NCBI GenBank assembly: GCA_965223825.1 | Contig: OZ245018.1 | Coordinates: 1-64,000, forward strand | Origin: CAJXQU01 sp965223825 | Lineage (GTDB): Bacteria; Pseudomonadota; Gammaproteobacteria; CAJXQU01 | Reading direction: 5' to 3' | DNA length: 64,000 bases | In this document: positions 1 through 9,700 of the stretch, piece after piece | Layout of the letters: each line of letters starts with the position of its first letter | Numbering within the stretch: the stretch's first letter is position 1 | The notes under the pieces: model-generated | Databases searched by the model: none | The model's input: the letters and a program-made list of their open reading frames with translations, nothing else | What the model was told of the DNA's origin: nothing | Program-made: the position numbers and the translations under genes

Positions 1-947
1 TTGAACCCTTACCACCTAATTCCGTCGTCGAGAAAAACATCACTGATGTTGAGCTCGTCGGTGAAGCCGTCGCACGCGCTTACAAAAAATCCGGTTCGAA
101 GGCAAAAATCGCCTCCTGCGCGGTAGCCGGATCAGCCGTGATCACGAAGATCATCAAAATGTCAGAAGAGCTGACGGAAGATGAGCTTGAAGATTTAATC
201 CAAGTCGAAGCCGATCAATACATTCCGTATCCCTTGGATGAAGTCAGTCTCGATTTTGAAGTGCTGCATCCTTCATTAAATGAGCCGGGGCAAGTTGATG
301 TTTTACTTGCTGCATCGCGCACAGACAATGTCGACGCGCGAGTCGCAGCGTTGGAACTTGCGGGCTTAAACGCGCATGTTGTCGATGTAGAAGCCTTTGC
401 ATTAGAAAATGCCGTCCGCCTCTGCACTGAGAACAAACCCGAATTACGCGGCGACGGTGTGATCGCCATCATTGATGTTGGCGCGACAATGACCACACTC
501 AGTGTGCTGGATAAATTGAACATTGTTTATACACGCGAACAGGTTTTCGGCGGGAAACAACTGACTGAAGAAATTCAAAAACGTTATGGCCTCTCATATG
601 AGGAAGCTGGCTTGGCTAAACGACAAGGCGGGCTACCAGACAATTATGAATCAGAAGTCCTTGGTCCTTTTCGTGAGTCCATGTCCCAACAAATTAATCG
701 TGCGTTGCAGTTCTTCTACGCATCAAGCAATCACATTGACGCGGTTGATCACATTATTCTGGCAGGCGGTTGCGCCTCCACCAACGGCATTGGTGAATTA
801 CTTTCGGCCAAAACCGGTGCGGACGTTACCGTTGCAAACCCTTTTACAGAGATGACACTGGCGAGTCGGATCAAATCCGATATTTTGAATAACGATGCGC
901 CAGCCATGATGATCGCCTGTGGACTAGCGTTAAGGAGTTTTGGCTGA
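1..947 (+). CDS. pilM: Type IV pilus assembly protein PilM (5' end outside window)
   Basis: Actin-like cytoplasmic ATP-binding protein of the type IV pilus alignment complex; in this family it binds the cytoplasmic tail of PilN. The frame is open from base 3, so the gene enters from the left. About 314 residues are present and roughly 40 N-terminal residues are missing compared with the usual ~355. A GTG at 138 is internal, because the upstream codons (VVEKNITDVELVGEAVARAY and onward) are typical PilM. Visible motifs are the second phosphate loop (IIDVGATMTTLSV) and the C-terminal adenosine-site motif (ILAGGCASTNGI). The stop shares one base with the pilN start (TGATG), as expected for a translationally coupled operon. 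Confidence 0.96.
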   Translation, partial: EPLPPNSVVEKNITDVELVGEAVARAYKKSGSKAKIASCAVAGSAVITKIIKMSEELTEDELEDLIQVEADQYIPYPLDEVSLDFEVLHPSLNEPGQVDVLLAASRTDNVDARVAALELAGLNAHVVDVEAFALENAVRLCTENKPELRGDGVIAIIDVGATMTTLSVLDKLNIVYTREQVFGGKQLTEEIQKRYGLSYEEAGLAKRQGGLPDNYESEVLGPFRESMSQQINRALQFFYASSNHIDAVDHIILAGGCASTNGIGELLSAKTGADVTVANPFTEMTLASRIKSDILNNDAPAMMIACGLALRSFG

Positions 948-1525
948 TGTCGCATATTAATCTACTCCCCTGGCGTGAAGAGCGCCGCAAAGCGCGTAAG
1001 CAACAGTTCCTTACATCGCTTGGCGCGACCGCTTTTTGCGCGATGCTCTGCGTCGGTCTGGTTCACATGTATTTTGAGAAGCTGATCGAAAATCAGAACA
1101 ATCGAAATACATTTCTGGAACAGGAAATCGCCTCTCTGGACGACAAGATCGCAAAAATCAAAGAGCTCGAAAAAGAAAAAAGCAGCTTGATCGCACGCAT
1201 GCGCGCCATCGAAACATTGCAAACGTCGCGACCACTGGTAGTGCATTTATTTGATGAACTTGTACGCAGTCTACCCGAAGGTATCTTCTTAAATAGCATT
1301 GAACAGCGCGGTGAACAGCTGACGCTCAATGGCACGGCGCAATCCAACGCGCGAGTGTCAAATTTCATGCGAAACCTTGAAGCATCTGAATGGCTCACCA
1401 ATGCACGCCTAGAAGTAATCGAGTCACGCGACAAACAGCGTGATCGCAGCAACAGCTTCACTTTGCATATAAATCAGATCGTCACTCAACCTGAAGAAGA
1501 ATTCGCTGAGGTGACGCAATCATGA
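947..1525 (+). CDS. pilN: Type IV pilus inner-membrane protein PilN
   Basis: Bitopic inner-membrane protein of the pilus alignment subcomplex (192 aa). The N-terminus carries the conserved cytoplasmic PilM-binding motif (INLLPWREERR, residues 4-14). One membrane segment follows at about residues 24-44, then a charged coiled coil (about 45-85) and a small periplasmic fold that pairs with PilO. It overlaps pilM by one base and pilO by four (ATGA), so expression should be coupled to both. Confidence 0.95.
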   Translation: MSHINLLPWREERRKARKQQFLTSLGATAFCAMLCVGLVHMYFEKLIENQNNRNTFLEQEIASLDDKIAKIKELEKEKSSLIARMRAIETLQTSRPLVVHLFDELVRSLPEGIFLNSIEQRGEQLTLNGTAQSNARVSNFMRNLEASEWLTNARLEVIESRDKQRDRSNSFTLHINQIVTQPEEEFAEVTQS

Positions 1526-2136
1526 ATATGGCAGAGTTGAACAATCTGAATTTCGAAGATGTTGGCGGTTGGCCAAAGCCGATCAAGATCGTCTCTGGTG
1601 TTTTGGTGTTTATCTTGATCGTCGCGGGCGGCTGGTGGTTTCATCATAAAAACCAACAAGAGCAACTTGCGCTCGTGCAATCTAAAGAACAAGAACTTAA
1701 AACGTCTTTCGAAGCAAAACAACGTAAAGCGGCCAATTTGGAAGCTTTGCAGCAACAGCTAGAAGATATCAAACAATCTTTCGGTGATTTGTTAAAACGC
1801 CTCCCTGACAAAACAGAAGTGGCCGGTTTGCTGGTGGATATTTCGCAGCAAGGCTTGGGTGCAGGACTTGAGTTTGAATTATTTAGACCAGGCAGAGAAG
1901 TACCGGCAGATTTCTATGTTGAACTGCCTATCCAGATCCGGGTCGCCGGGGATTATCACTCCTTTGGTCAATTTGTGAGTGGTGTGGCGGATCTTCCGCG
2001 CATCGTCACGCAACACGATCTAAAAATCTATCGTGATAAAGACAGTTCATCACTCGTCATGGAAAGCACGGCAAAAACCTATCGTTACATGGATCAAAGT
2101 GAAACTCTCGATGCGCAAGGAGGAGCGGCACAATGA
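1522..2136 (+). CDS. pilO: Type IV pilus inner-membrane protein PilO
   Basis: Partner of PilN in the periplasmic PilNO heterodimer that connects the cytoplasmic PilM ring to PilP and the secretin (204 aa). It has a short cytoplasmic N-terminus, one hydrophobic segment at about residues 20-42, a Gln/Glu/Lys-rich coiled coil (about 44-95) and a ferredoxin-like C-terminal domain. Four-base overlaps at both ends place it firmly inside the operon. The ATG at 1522 is used; a second ATG two codons later would change nothing important. Confidence 0.94.
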   Translation: MNMAELNNLNFEDVGGWPKPIKIVSGVLVFILIVAGGWWFHHKNQQEQLALVQSKEQELKTSFEAKQRKAANLEALQQQLEDIKQSFGDLLKRLPDKTEVAGLLVDISQQGLGAGLEFELFRPGREVPADFYVELPIQIRVAGDYHSFGQFVSGVADLPRIVTQHDLKIYRDKDSSSLVMESTAKTYRYMDQSETLDAQGGAAQ

Positions 2137-2717
2137 AGAAACACCACATGAAAATGTCTTCTCTTCTGTTACGCGGCACCCTGCTCACTGCGATCTTGCC
2201 ACTGTCAGGCTGCTTGTCTGACGACATGGCCAACCTACGAAGCTATGCAGATGAAGTAAAAACACGAAAAGGCGGTTATATCGATCCGCTACCAGAGATC
2301 AAACCGGTTGAGCGTTATCTCTACCAATCCGTTGATCAACGCGATCCATTCAGTTCTCGTTATCAAGAAGATAGCGCACCAGAAGCAATCGCAACGGATT
2401 CTGATCAACAACGCAAGCTATTGCGCGAAATCAACGAACGCAATAAAGAAGAACTGGAGCACTACGAGCTCGACAGCTTACGTATGGTTGGTACGCTGGA
2501 ATTGAACACAGCGCTTTACGGCATTATCCAAGATCCTGATGGCACAATTTATCGTGTTCAATCAGGTAATTACATGGGCAGAAACTATGGAAAGATACTG
2601 TCTGTTTCACAAGAGAAAATTGAACTGAGAGAAATCGTCAAGGATATGCATGGCACATGGGAAGAGCGCCCAGCCAATATGGCACTTGCAGACGATGAAA
2701 CTGACAGAGACGGTTAG
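2133..2717 (+). CDS. pilP: Type IV pilus assembly lipoprotein PilP
   Basis: Lipoprotein linking the PilNO dimer to the secretin PilQ (194 aa). The signal peptide ends in a lipobox LSGC, with Cys27 as predicted lipidated residue. An extended linker follows and then the compact C-terminal domain, preceded by the family's RDPF motif near residue 70. A strong Shine-Dalgarno (AGGAGG, about 2118-2123) sits before the ATG at 2133, which overlaps the pilO stop by four bases. This gives pilP its own ribosome entry within the operon. Confidence 0.94.
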   Translation: MKKHHMKMSSLLLRGTLLTAILPLSGCLSDDMANLRSYADEVKTRKGGYIDPLPEIKPVERYLYQSVDQRDPFSSRYQEDSAPEAIATDSDQQRKLLREINERNKEELEHYELDSLRMVGTLELNTALYGIIQDPDGTIYRVQSGNYMGRNYGKILSVSQEKIELREIVKDMHGTWEERPANMALADDETDRDG

Positions 2718-2730
2718 AGGCTATCCAATA

Positions 2731-4902
2731 ATGAACGTTGACCTATTCCATAGTATTCGACAATTCAGTCAAAAGTTGCGGTTTGTCAGCATCGTCATGT
2801 TGCTGCAAATCGGGCTCGTGCCGGCTGCATTTGCAGTACCGACACTGAACAATGTCACATATGTCTCCCTGCCTGGTGAACGCGTCCAAGTACGCCTCGA
2901 TTTCAGCGAGCCACTTAAACAGGAGCCACTCAGTTTCACCATTGACAATCCATCGCGAGTCGCCTTGGACTTTCCCGGTGCTGAAATGGGCTTGAGCAAG
3001 AAGAACCAACCTATCGGTGTCGGTGCCGCACAAAGCTTGATGGCCGTTGAAGCTGGTGATCGAACACGTGTTGTCCTCAACATGACGAAACTCGTGCCTT
3101 ACGAAATTGCGACTACAGGTAACACCGTAGTCTTAACCATTGAAAATGGGGCGAGCAAAACACCGAAGTACGCCACTACACCGGTGCCGCCGCGCAAGAG
3201 CCAAGTCGCGTCCGATGCAGCAGTACAAACGAAGACAAAAGCAGACACGAAACATAAACCTTATCTCGTTAACGTCGGCCCGCAGATCAGTAATATCGAT
3301 TTCCGCCGCGGCACGAAAGGTGAAGGCCGCGTCCTGATTTCCTTGTCTGACCCGACAGTCAACCCGGACATTCGCGAGGAAGGCAATAAAATCATTGTCG
3401 ACTTTGTCGACACAAAATTACCTGAAAACCTCGATCGCAAACTGGATGTCATCGACTTTGCTACGCCAGTAAAAGAAGTGGATACCTACCCGAACGCAAA
3501 CGGCACACGCATGGTCATCACGCCAGTTGGTACCGACTTTGAACACATGGCCTATCAATCGGACGATCTCTTAACGATTGAATTTAAACCTATGACCAAA
3601 CGTGAGAAAGAAGCCGCGAAAAAAGCGAAATTCGGCTACACCGGCGAAAAACTCTCACTTAACTTCCAAGACATAGAAGTACGAGCCGTACTGCAATTAC
3701 TCGCGGATTTTACCAGTTTAAACATGGTTGCCAGTGACACAGTTGAAGGGAACGTTACCCTCCGTCTGAAAAATGTCCCTTGGGATCAAGCATTAGATAT
3801 CATCCTAAAAGCGAAGGGCTTGAGCATGCGCCAGAATGGCAATGTGATGATGGTCGCACCGACAGAAGAAATCGCCGCACGTGAAAAACTCGAACTGGAA
3901 GCACAGCAACAGCTTGAAGAACTTGCGCCGATCAAAACCGAATTTCTACAAATTAACTACGCGAAAGCAGAAGATATTGCCGCACTACTCAAAGATGAGA
4001 ACAACAACCTCTTGTCTGAACGCGGCAATGTCTCACTCGATCAGCGAACCAACACCTTGCTGGTTCAAGACACCGCAGCGAAATTAGAGGAAATGCGCAG
4101 TGTGATTGCGACGCTCGACATTCCCGTTCGTCAGGTTCTGATCGAATCACGGATCGTAATAGCTGACGAAGATTTCGCGAAAGATCTTGGCGTGAAGTTT
4201 GGCCTGAGTGCGAACTCACTTTCACAGGACAACAGCATTGGTGCGGCCATTGGTGGTCGTCGCGGTGGCGATGTGGAGGATACTGCAACGGCTTACAATA
4301 TTGATGGCATGGAAAATTATCTAGTTAACTTACCCGTCACGGGCAATAACATCGGATCAATTGGCCTCGCCCTCGGTAAGATCGGCAGTCACTTATTACA
4401 ACTGGAACTATCGGCATTGCAAACCGAGGGGCGCGGTGAAGTGATCTCTAGTCCTCGTGTGATCACCTCAAACCAGAAAGAGGCGTTGATAGAGCAAGGT
4501 ACAGAAATTCCGTACCAAGAAGCCAGCTCAAGTGGCGCGACAGCGATTTCATTCAAAAAAGCCGTACTGGGTTTACGTGTCACACCACAAATTACACCAG
4601 ATGATCGCATCATCATGGACCTTGCGGTGAATAAAGATGCCGTTGGTGAAATCTTCCTTGATGTACCAAGCATCAACACGCAAAAAGTGCAGACACAAGT
4701 GCTAGTCGACAACGGCGAAACCGTGGTGCTGGGCGGCGTGTTTGAACAAACACAACGTAATGAAGTAAGCCGTGTCCCATTTTTTGGTGAACTACCTTAT
4801 GTCGGCACACTGTTCCGCAACACCCATGTGGAAAATAACAAAACAGAGCTACTGATCTTCGTTACACCGAAGATACTTGAAGACAGCTTGTCACTCCGAT
4901 AA
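2731..4902 (+). CDS. pilQ: Type IV pilus secretin PilQ
   Basis: Outer-membrane channel through which the pilus is extruded (723 aa from the chosen start). The frame is open back to 2650, but that start would overlap pilP by 68 bases. The ATG at 2731 has AGAGG about ten bases upstream and begins a clean signal peptide ending VPAAFA. Domains in order are two AMIN peptidoglycan-binding domains (about 38-140 and 185-290), a secretin/TonB N0 domain (LSLNFQDIEVRAVLQLLADF), an N1 domain, and the secretin beta-barrel core with GRGEVISSPRVITSNQKEA and a C-terminal VLGGVFEQ segment. It is the last gene of the operon, followed by a terminator. Confidence 0.96.
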   Translation: MNVDLFHSIRQFSQKLRFVSIVMLLQIGLVPAAFAVPTLNNVTYVSLPGERVQVRLDFSEPLKQEPLSFTIDNPSRVALDFPGAEMGLSKKNQPIGVGAAQSLMAVEAGDRTRVVLNMTKLVPYEIATTGNTVVLTIENGASKTPKYATTPVPPRKSQVASDAAVQTKTKADTKHKPYLVNVGPQISNIDFRRGTKGEGRVLISLSDPTVNPDIREEGNKIIVDFVDTKLPENLDRKLDVIDFATPVKEVDTYPNANGTRMVITPVGTDFEHMAYQSDDLLTIEFKPMTKREKEAAKKAKFGYTGEKLSLNFQDIEVRAVLQLLADFTSLNMVASDTVEGNVTLRLKNVPWDQALDIILKAKGLSMRQNGNVMMVAPTEEIAAREKLELEAQQQLEELAPIKTEFLQINYAKAEDIAALLKDENNNLLSERGNVSLDQRTNTLLVQDTAAKLEEMRSVIATLDIPVRQVLIESRIVIADEDFAKDLGVKFGLSANSLSQDNSIGAAIGGRRGGDVEDTATAYNIDGMENYLVNLPVTGNNIGSIGLALGKIGSHLLQLELSALQTEGRGEVISSPRVITSNQKEALIEQGTEIPYQEASSSGATAISFKKAVLGLRVTPQITPDDRIIMDLAVNKDAVGEIFLDVPSINTQKVQTQVLVDNGETVVLGGVFEQTQRNEVSRVPFFGELPYVGTLFRNTHVENNKTELLIFVTPKILEDSLSLR

Positions 4903-4922
4903 GCCAACGCAACTCAGTACAG

Positions 4923-4954
4923 GGTGGACCACTTAGGTGATCCACCTTTTTTTT
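4923..4954 (+). terminator. Rho-independent terminator after pilQ
   Basis: GGTGGA pairs with TCCACC, extended inward by CAC/GTG across one mismatch, with a TTAG loop. It is followed directly by eight T residues. It closes the pilMNOPQ operon 20 bases after the stop codon. Confidence 0.9.
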
Positions 4955-5001
4955 GCCTATCACTTACATCATCGCGCCACACCCACAGTTAAGGCAACAA
5001 G

Positions 5002-5010
5002 TGCTATCAT
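5002..5010 (+). promoter_or_regulatory. Extended -10 promoter element for aroK
   Basis: TGC followed by TATCAT forms an extended -10 element, 39 bases before the aroK start and downstream of the pilQ terminator. No convincing -35 is visible at the usual distance, as is common for extended -10 promoters. Confidence 0.45.
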
Positions 5011-5049
5011 GCGGCCATACTGTACATCGATGACAATAACGACAAGAAC

Positions 5050-5583
5050 ATGTCAGGGACAAACAATATTTTTCTAGTCGGCCCAATGGGATCGGGTAAA
5101 AGCACGATCGGCCGGCAATTAGCGCGTCGTTTGAAAAAACCTTTTTTTGATAGTGATCACGAAATCGAGGCACACACCGGTGCGAGTATTTCACTGATTT
5201 TTGATATCGAAGGGGAAGTAGGCTTTCGTGCACGAGAAAAGGAAATGATCAACCAGCTCACTCAACGTGACGAGATCGTGCTTGCGACTGGCGGCGGGGC
5301 CATCCTAGCTGAAGAAAATCGGACAAATTTGCGAGATCGTGGCACGGTGATTTACCTCAATGCACCGCTTAAACGACTTTTTCATCGCACCGTCAATGAT
5401 AAAAAACGCCCACTGATGCAAACCGACAATCCACATGCAAAACTTAAACGCATTGTTGAAGAACGTGAGCCACTTTATCGAAAAACCGCACATTTGATCG
5501 TGCATACCGACAATCTTTCGGTACGCCAGGTCGTTAGCCATATTCTTCGCGAATTGAAAAAACCAGATACAATATCCTCATGA
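5050..5583 (+). CDS. aroK: Shikimate kinase I
   Basis: Phosphorylates shikimate at the 3-hydroxyl with ATP in aromatic amino acid synthesis (177 aa, close to the usual 173). The P-loop is GPMGSGKST (residues 11-19). The shikimate-binding DSD motif is near residue 35, followed by FRAREKEMI and the glycine-rich GGGAIL. The lid segment is KKRPLM. The start is supported by collinearity with known AroK proteins; the Shine-Dalgarno is weak. It overlaps aroB by four bases, reproducing the common aroKB pair next to the pilus operon. Confidence 0.96.
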   Translation: MSGTNNIFLVGPMGSGKSTIGRQLARRLKKPFFDSDHEIEAHTGASISLIFDIEGEVGFRAREKEMINQLTQRDEIVLATGGGAILAEENRTNLRDRGTVIYLNAPLKRLFHRTVNDKKRPLMQTDNPHAKLKRIVEEREPLYRKTAHLIVHTDNLSVRQVVSHILRELKKPDTISS

Positions 5584-6659
5584 AAACATTGACCGTCGAG
5601 CTGGGCGATCGTAGCTACCCCATTACTATTGGTGAAGATCTGATCGGCCACTCTGAACTGTACACGCCTTACATTCGTGGCAAGCAAATCATGATCGTCA
5701 GCAACACTACCGTCGCTCCATTGTATCTTGCTCGGGTTCAAGCAGCGCTAGCTGATTATTCTGTAGAAAGTGTGATCCTACCGGACGGGGAAGAGTACAA
5801 AACTCTTGATACGCTAAATACGATTATGACCGCTTTGTTAGAAAAGCGCTGCGATCGTTCCGTGACGATGATCGCCCTTGGCGGTGGTGTAATCGGAGAC
5901 ATGACTGGTTTTGCCGCCGCCTGCTATCAGCGTGGCGTCGATTTTATTCAAATTCCGACCACCTTGCTCGCTCAAGTGGACTCCTCTGTCGGCGGTAAAA
6001 CGGCAGTTAACCATCCCCTTGGTAAAAACATGATTGGTGCGTTTTACCAGCCTCAAAGTGTGATCATTGATATCAACACACTACGCACGCTGCCTGATCA
6101 AGAACTCAGCGCCGGCTTAGCCGAAGTGATTAAGTATGGCGTGCTCGGCAATCCAACCTTTTTCGAGTGGCTAGAAGCGAATATGGCAAAATTGATCGCT
6201 CGTGATACGCAAGCGTTGTCTTATGCGATTGAGCGATCATGCCGTGATAAAGCCCTGATCGTCGCCGAAGATGAGAAAGAAGCGGGCAAACGTGCTTTGT
6301 TGAATCTAGGCCACACCTTTGGTCACGCGATCGAATCTGGCATGGGTTACGGTGTTTGGTTACATGGCGAGGCCGTCGCTGCAGGGATGGCGATGGCGAT
6401 GGATTTATCGGAACGGGAAGGTTGGGTCAGCCAAACAGAAACACAGCGCGTGATCCGCTTAATTAAACAAGCGAATTTACCCGTCGCAGCACCAAAAAGT
6501 TTATCACCTCAGCAAATGCTGGATTTAATGGCCGTGGATAAAAAATCATCGGCAGGGCAGATTAGGTTGATCTTAAATAAAGCCATCGGCGAATCTATTT
6601 TGACCGCAGATTACGACCCGGCAAAATTACTCACGACATTGGAGCAATGTCGTGTCTGA
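5580..6659 (+). CDS. aroB: 3-dehydroquinate synthase
   Basis: NAD- and metal-dependent cyclisation of DAHP to 3-dehydroquinate, second step of the shikimate pathway (359 aa). The nucleotide-binding glycine run is visible (GGGVIGDMTGF), as is the substrate-binding stretch TTLLAQVDSSVGGKT. The three metal ligands are the Glu of AEVIKYG, the His of GHTFGHA and the His of LHGEAV. Start and stop both overlap neighbours (4 bases with aroK, 8 bases with the dGTPase-like gene). Confidence 0.97.
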   Translation: MKTLTVELGDRSYPITIGEDLIGHSELYTPYIRGKQIMIVSNTTVAPLYLARVQAALADYSVESVILPDGEEYKTLDTLNTIMTALLEKRCDRSVTMIALGGGVIGDMTGFAAACYQRGVDFIQIPTTLLAQVDSSVGGKTAVNHPLGKNMIGAFYQPQSVIIDINTLRTLPDQELSAGLAEVIKYGVLGNPTFFEWLEANMAKLIARDTQALSYAIERSCRDKALIVAEDEKEAGKRALLNLGHTFGHAIESGMGYGVWLHGEAVAAGMAMAMDLSEREGWVSQTETQRVIRLIKQANLPVAAPKSLSPQQMLDLMAVDKKSSAGQIRLILNKAIGESILTADYDPAKLLTTLEQCRV

Positions 6660-7803
6660 CCAACCGCTAGCAACCTACGCTGCCTGTGATGCAAACTCGC
6701 GTGGGCGGCGGATTTCTGAACCGTTACCGAAATTTCGCAGTGCCTTCCAACGTGATCGCGATCGCATTGTGCATGCCTCAGCTTTTCGTCGACTTGAGTA
6801 CAAAACACAGGTTTTCGTGAATCACGAAGGCGATATGTTTCGCACACGTCTGACCCATTCGGTTGAAGTCGCCCAAATCGCCCGTACCATTGCACGCACC
6901 TTACACCTAAATGAAGATCTCGCCGAGGCGATTAGTCTTGCGCATGATCTTGGCCACACCCCCTTCGGCCACGCTGGGCAAGATGCGCTGAATGCCTGCA
7001 TGAAAGGTTTTGGTGGCTTTGAACACAATTTGCAATCCTTACGTGTAATTGATTTGCTCGAACAAAAATACGCCGAGTTTGATGGCCTCAATCTCACCTT
7101 TGAAACGCGTGAAGGTATTCTTAAACACTGTAAAAAAACCGATGCGGAAAAACTTGGCGATATCGGTGAGCGATTTTTGAATGGTCAACAAGCCTCGCTC
7201 GAAGCACAAATGGTGAATATTGCCGATTCAATTGCGTATAACAATCACGACATTGATGACGGCTTGCGATCAGGACTGCTCTCCATTGAGCAACTCTGTG
7301 AGACACGCTTATTTAAAAGTAAACATGATGAAGTGCACGCTAAATGGCCGGATCTCACTGCAAAAAAACAACGTCATGAAATCATCCGGCGGATGATCAA
7401 CCAGATCACGATCGACCTGGTTGAAACATCTCGCGCTCAAATTTCCGATGCTAATATTCAAACGATTGATGATGTTCGCCAACATGGCGGGGCATTAATT
7501 GGCTTCAGTGACGAAATGGCCAGTATGAATCTGGAAATAAAGCGCTTTTTGCGCGATCATCTTTACCAGCATTTCAAGGTGTACCGTATGACGGTGAAAG
7601 CACAACGGATCATTCGCGGTTTGTTCGATGCATTTATTAATGATCCGCTACTGCTTCCACACGATAAGCTGGAACGCACATCACTTAAACAACTTGATCA
7701 ACGCCAGCTCGCACGTCGTGTCGCCGATTATATTGCCGGCATGACAGATCGCTACGCTATTCGTGAATACGAGCGCATCTATAACGCGATTGAATTAACC
7801 TGA
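6652..7803 (+). CDS. dGTPase-like HD-domain dNTP triphosphohydrolase
   Basis: HD-superfamily enzyme predicted to hydrolyse dNTPs to the deoxynucleoside and tripolyphosphate (383 aa). The metal-binding His of RLTHSVEV and the HD pair of HDLGHTPFGH are intact, as is the downstream NIADSIAYNNHDIDD helix with the last Asp. It has the shorter (about 380 aa) architecture of dGTPase-like proteins rather than the ~500 aa E. coli Dgt, so substrate choice is open. It begins with GTG inside the aroB stop region (8-base overlap), so it is probably translationally coupled to aroB. A role in dNTP pool control is inference from the family. Confidence 0.9.
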   Translation: MSDQPLATYAACDANSRGRRISEPLPKFRSAFQRDRDRIVHASAFRRLEYKTQVFVNHEGDMFRTRLTHSVEVAQIARTIARTLHLNEDLAEAISLAHDLGHTPFGHAGQDALNACMKGFGGFEHNLQSLRVIDLLEQKYAEFDGLNLTFETREGILKHCKKTDAEKLGDIGERFLNGQQASLEAQMVNIADSIAYNNHDIDDGLRSGLLSIEQLCETRLFKSKHDEVHAKWPDLTAKKQRHEIIRRMINQITIDLVETSRAQISDANIQTIDDVRQHGGALIGFSDEMASMNLEIKRFLRDHLYQHFKVYRMTVKAQRIIRGLFDAFINDPLLLPHDKLERTSLKQLDQRQLARRVADYIAGMTDRYAIREYERIYNAIELT

Positions 7804-7825
7804 CAGAGGAGGCGGGTAATTCCCC

Positions 7826-9676
7826 ATGGACAAACAGGACATGTCTGCGAACACAAATGATTATTTAGCACGCTTAGGGCTAAACAAGGATCCATTTTCT
7901 GCTGAAGCAGATGCGGATTTTTATTATGAAAATCCAGAGCTTATGCAGCGTTTGGACATGATCCAACATTTGATCGGATTTTCCAATCAAATGATATTTG
8001 TCAGCGGTCCACACGGCATCGGCAAAACCGCCATGCTTGATCGACTTGAATATTACGCGCCGGATCACTGGCGAATTTGCCGCATCGAAGCAAACCCGAT
8101 GTTGAGCACGCCGACACTGTTAATGCAGCTCGCCAGCGGTTTCGGTATCGAAGTCCACGCCGATAGTGATGAAATGTTTGAGGCATATTCAACAGCGCTG
8201 GAAGAGCACATCAGCCAGCTTGAGCGTGCAATGCATACACCGGTTGTACTGATCGACAACGCACATGAACTGCCGATCGATGCTTTTATCCTGCTATTTG
8301 GCTTTATGCAGCACGATAGTAAAGCGCATTTAAAAATGGCGCTTTTCTGTGAGCCACAGATCAAGACCATGCTCGACTCGCCGCAGTTGCGCGCACTGTC
8401 AGACAACATCACTCACCATCTTGATATTCCTGAACTGAATGAATCACGCACGCGGGAATACTTAGAAAAACGCCTGCACTACGCAGGGTTGGAAGATGAG
8501 TTCCCTTTCACTCCTGATTCGGTACGACGTATCCACCGTGACTCTGAAGGTATCCCAGCCAAAATTAACCATTTAGCTGAACAAGCACTGCTGGATGAAG
8601 AATCACAGAATTTCCCGGTAGTCGATGAAGTCCTCATGCTTGCGGAAAAAAATCAAAATTTTGACGAGGACTATCAGGACTTGCTTGAAGATAACAAGCT
8701 TCCACCAATTGGGAGGCGTTTTCAAAGCTGGCAGATTGGTGCCGTCGCACTCGTCATGTTGTTACTGGCCGCTGTGTTGTGGGTGACCAGTAAAATTAAT
8801 GACCAGGCTCCACCGATGATCGCTGAAGATGTCCCGCTGGATCTCAACCCAACCGCGACAGAAGAAGCCCTCACTGAAATGGCAGCGGAAGAACATTCAG
8901 AAACAGCCAGTGAAGACACCTCGGATATTCCAATTTCGGAAACCACCGATCTTGAAGCATTGTTAGCCAGTGAAGATACTCCTTCACAAGAATCACCTGA
9001 AGGTTCCGTCAATGAAGGCCTTCCATTAGAACAAACAGCGAACGCAGCAGATGATCCGATGGATGCGCTGGTGCAAGAGTTGGAAGAAGCACATCAAGCA
9101 AGTCCTTCCCAATCCAATACGGCGGCTGATCCGAAAACGGAAATTAACGTTGAGATCGATGAACAAGGTAATGCGCAAGTCTTTGAAGTAAAACCCGTAG
9201 AAGCACCTCAATCAGCCCTAGAACAAGTTTCAGTGAGCGAGCCTATGGCGGAACCAGCACCACCCGTTGCGACAACTACACCCGTTCCCATGCCGGCCCA
9301 ACCGGAAGCTACGACGAACAAACCTACTGCGGCACCAGAGCCTGCAACAGAAAACACGGGCGGTGTCGCTTTTTCTCAGGTGAAAGGCGCTAGCTGGATC
9401 ACCCAACAAAGTGATGACGGCTTTTTTCTCCAGCTACTGGGGACTCACGACATGGGTGCTTTACGCAAATTTTTCTCTGAAAATACCATGCCGCGGAATA
9501 CCGCTTGGTTCACCACACAACATGACGGCAAACCATGGCATGTGGTTGTACAAGGGCCATTTGCGAATCGTGGCGCGGCGGTGGCGAGTATTTCCAGCTT
9601 GCCGGAGGAATCACGTAAGCGTAAGCCATGGCCACGCTCCGTCGCAAGCATTAAACAAATAATATCAACTCCCTAA
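7826..9676 (+). CDS. damX: DamX-like AAA ATPase with SPOR domain
   Basis: Bitopic inner-membrane protein (616 aa). The N-terminal ExeA/DamX-type AAA domain has Walker A GPHGIGKT at 61-68 and Walker B VVLIDNAHE at 140-148. One membrane helix is at about 304-321. It is followed by a roughly 190-residue acidic, Pro/Ala/Thr-rich periplasmic linker and a C-terminal SPOR domain (about 525-610). SPOR domains bind denuded septal peptidoglycan, so a role in division is expected. The position after aroKB matches DamX of enterobacteria. A good Shine-Dalgarno (GAGGAGGCGGG) precedes the ATG. No dam gene follows; gltB does. Confidence 0.9.
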   Translation: MDKQDMSANTNDYLARLGLNKDPFSAEADADFYYENPELMQRLDMIQHLIGFSNQMIFVSGPHGIGKTAMLDRLEYYAPDHWRICRIEANPMLSTPTLLMQLASGFGIEVHADSDEMFEAYSTALEEHISQLERAMHTPVVLIDNAHELPIDAFILLFGFMQHDSKAHLKMALFCEPQIKTMLDSPQLRALSDNITHHLDIPELNESRTREYLEKRLHYAGLEDEFPFTPDSVRRIHRDSEGIPAKINHLAEQALLDEESQNFPVVDEVLMLAEKNQNFDEDYQDLLEDNKLPPIGRRFQSWQIGAVALVMLLLAAVLWVTSKINDQAPPMIAEDVPLDLNPTATEEALTEMAAEEHSETASEDTSDIPISETTDLEALLASEDTPSQESPEGSVNEGLPLEQTANAADDPMDALVQELEEAHQASPSQSNTAADPKTEINVEIDEQGNAQVFEVKPVEAPQSALEQVSVSEPMAEPAPPVATTTPVPMPAQPEATTNKPTAAPEPATENTGGVAFSQVKGASWITQQSDDGFFLQLLGTHDMGALRKFFSENTMPRNTAWFTTQHDGKPWHVVVQGPFANRGAAVASISSLPEESRKRKPWPRSVASIKQIISTP

Positions 9677-9700
9677 AACGAACTTAATGGGTCTTTAAAA

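Noticed and set aside
2650..2730. Longer N-terminus for PilQ
   Set aside because: It would overlap pilP by 68 bases and place 27 non-signal residues before a complete signal peptide; the ATG at 2731 has a better ribosome site.
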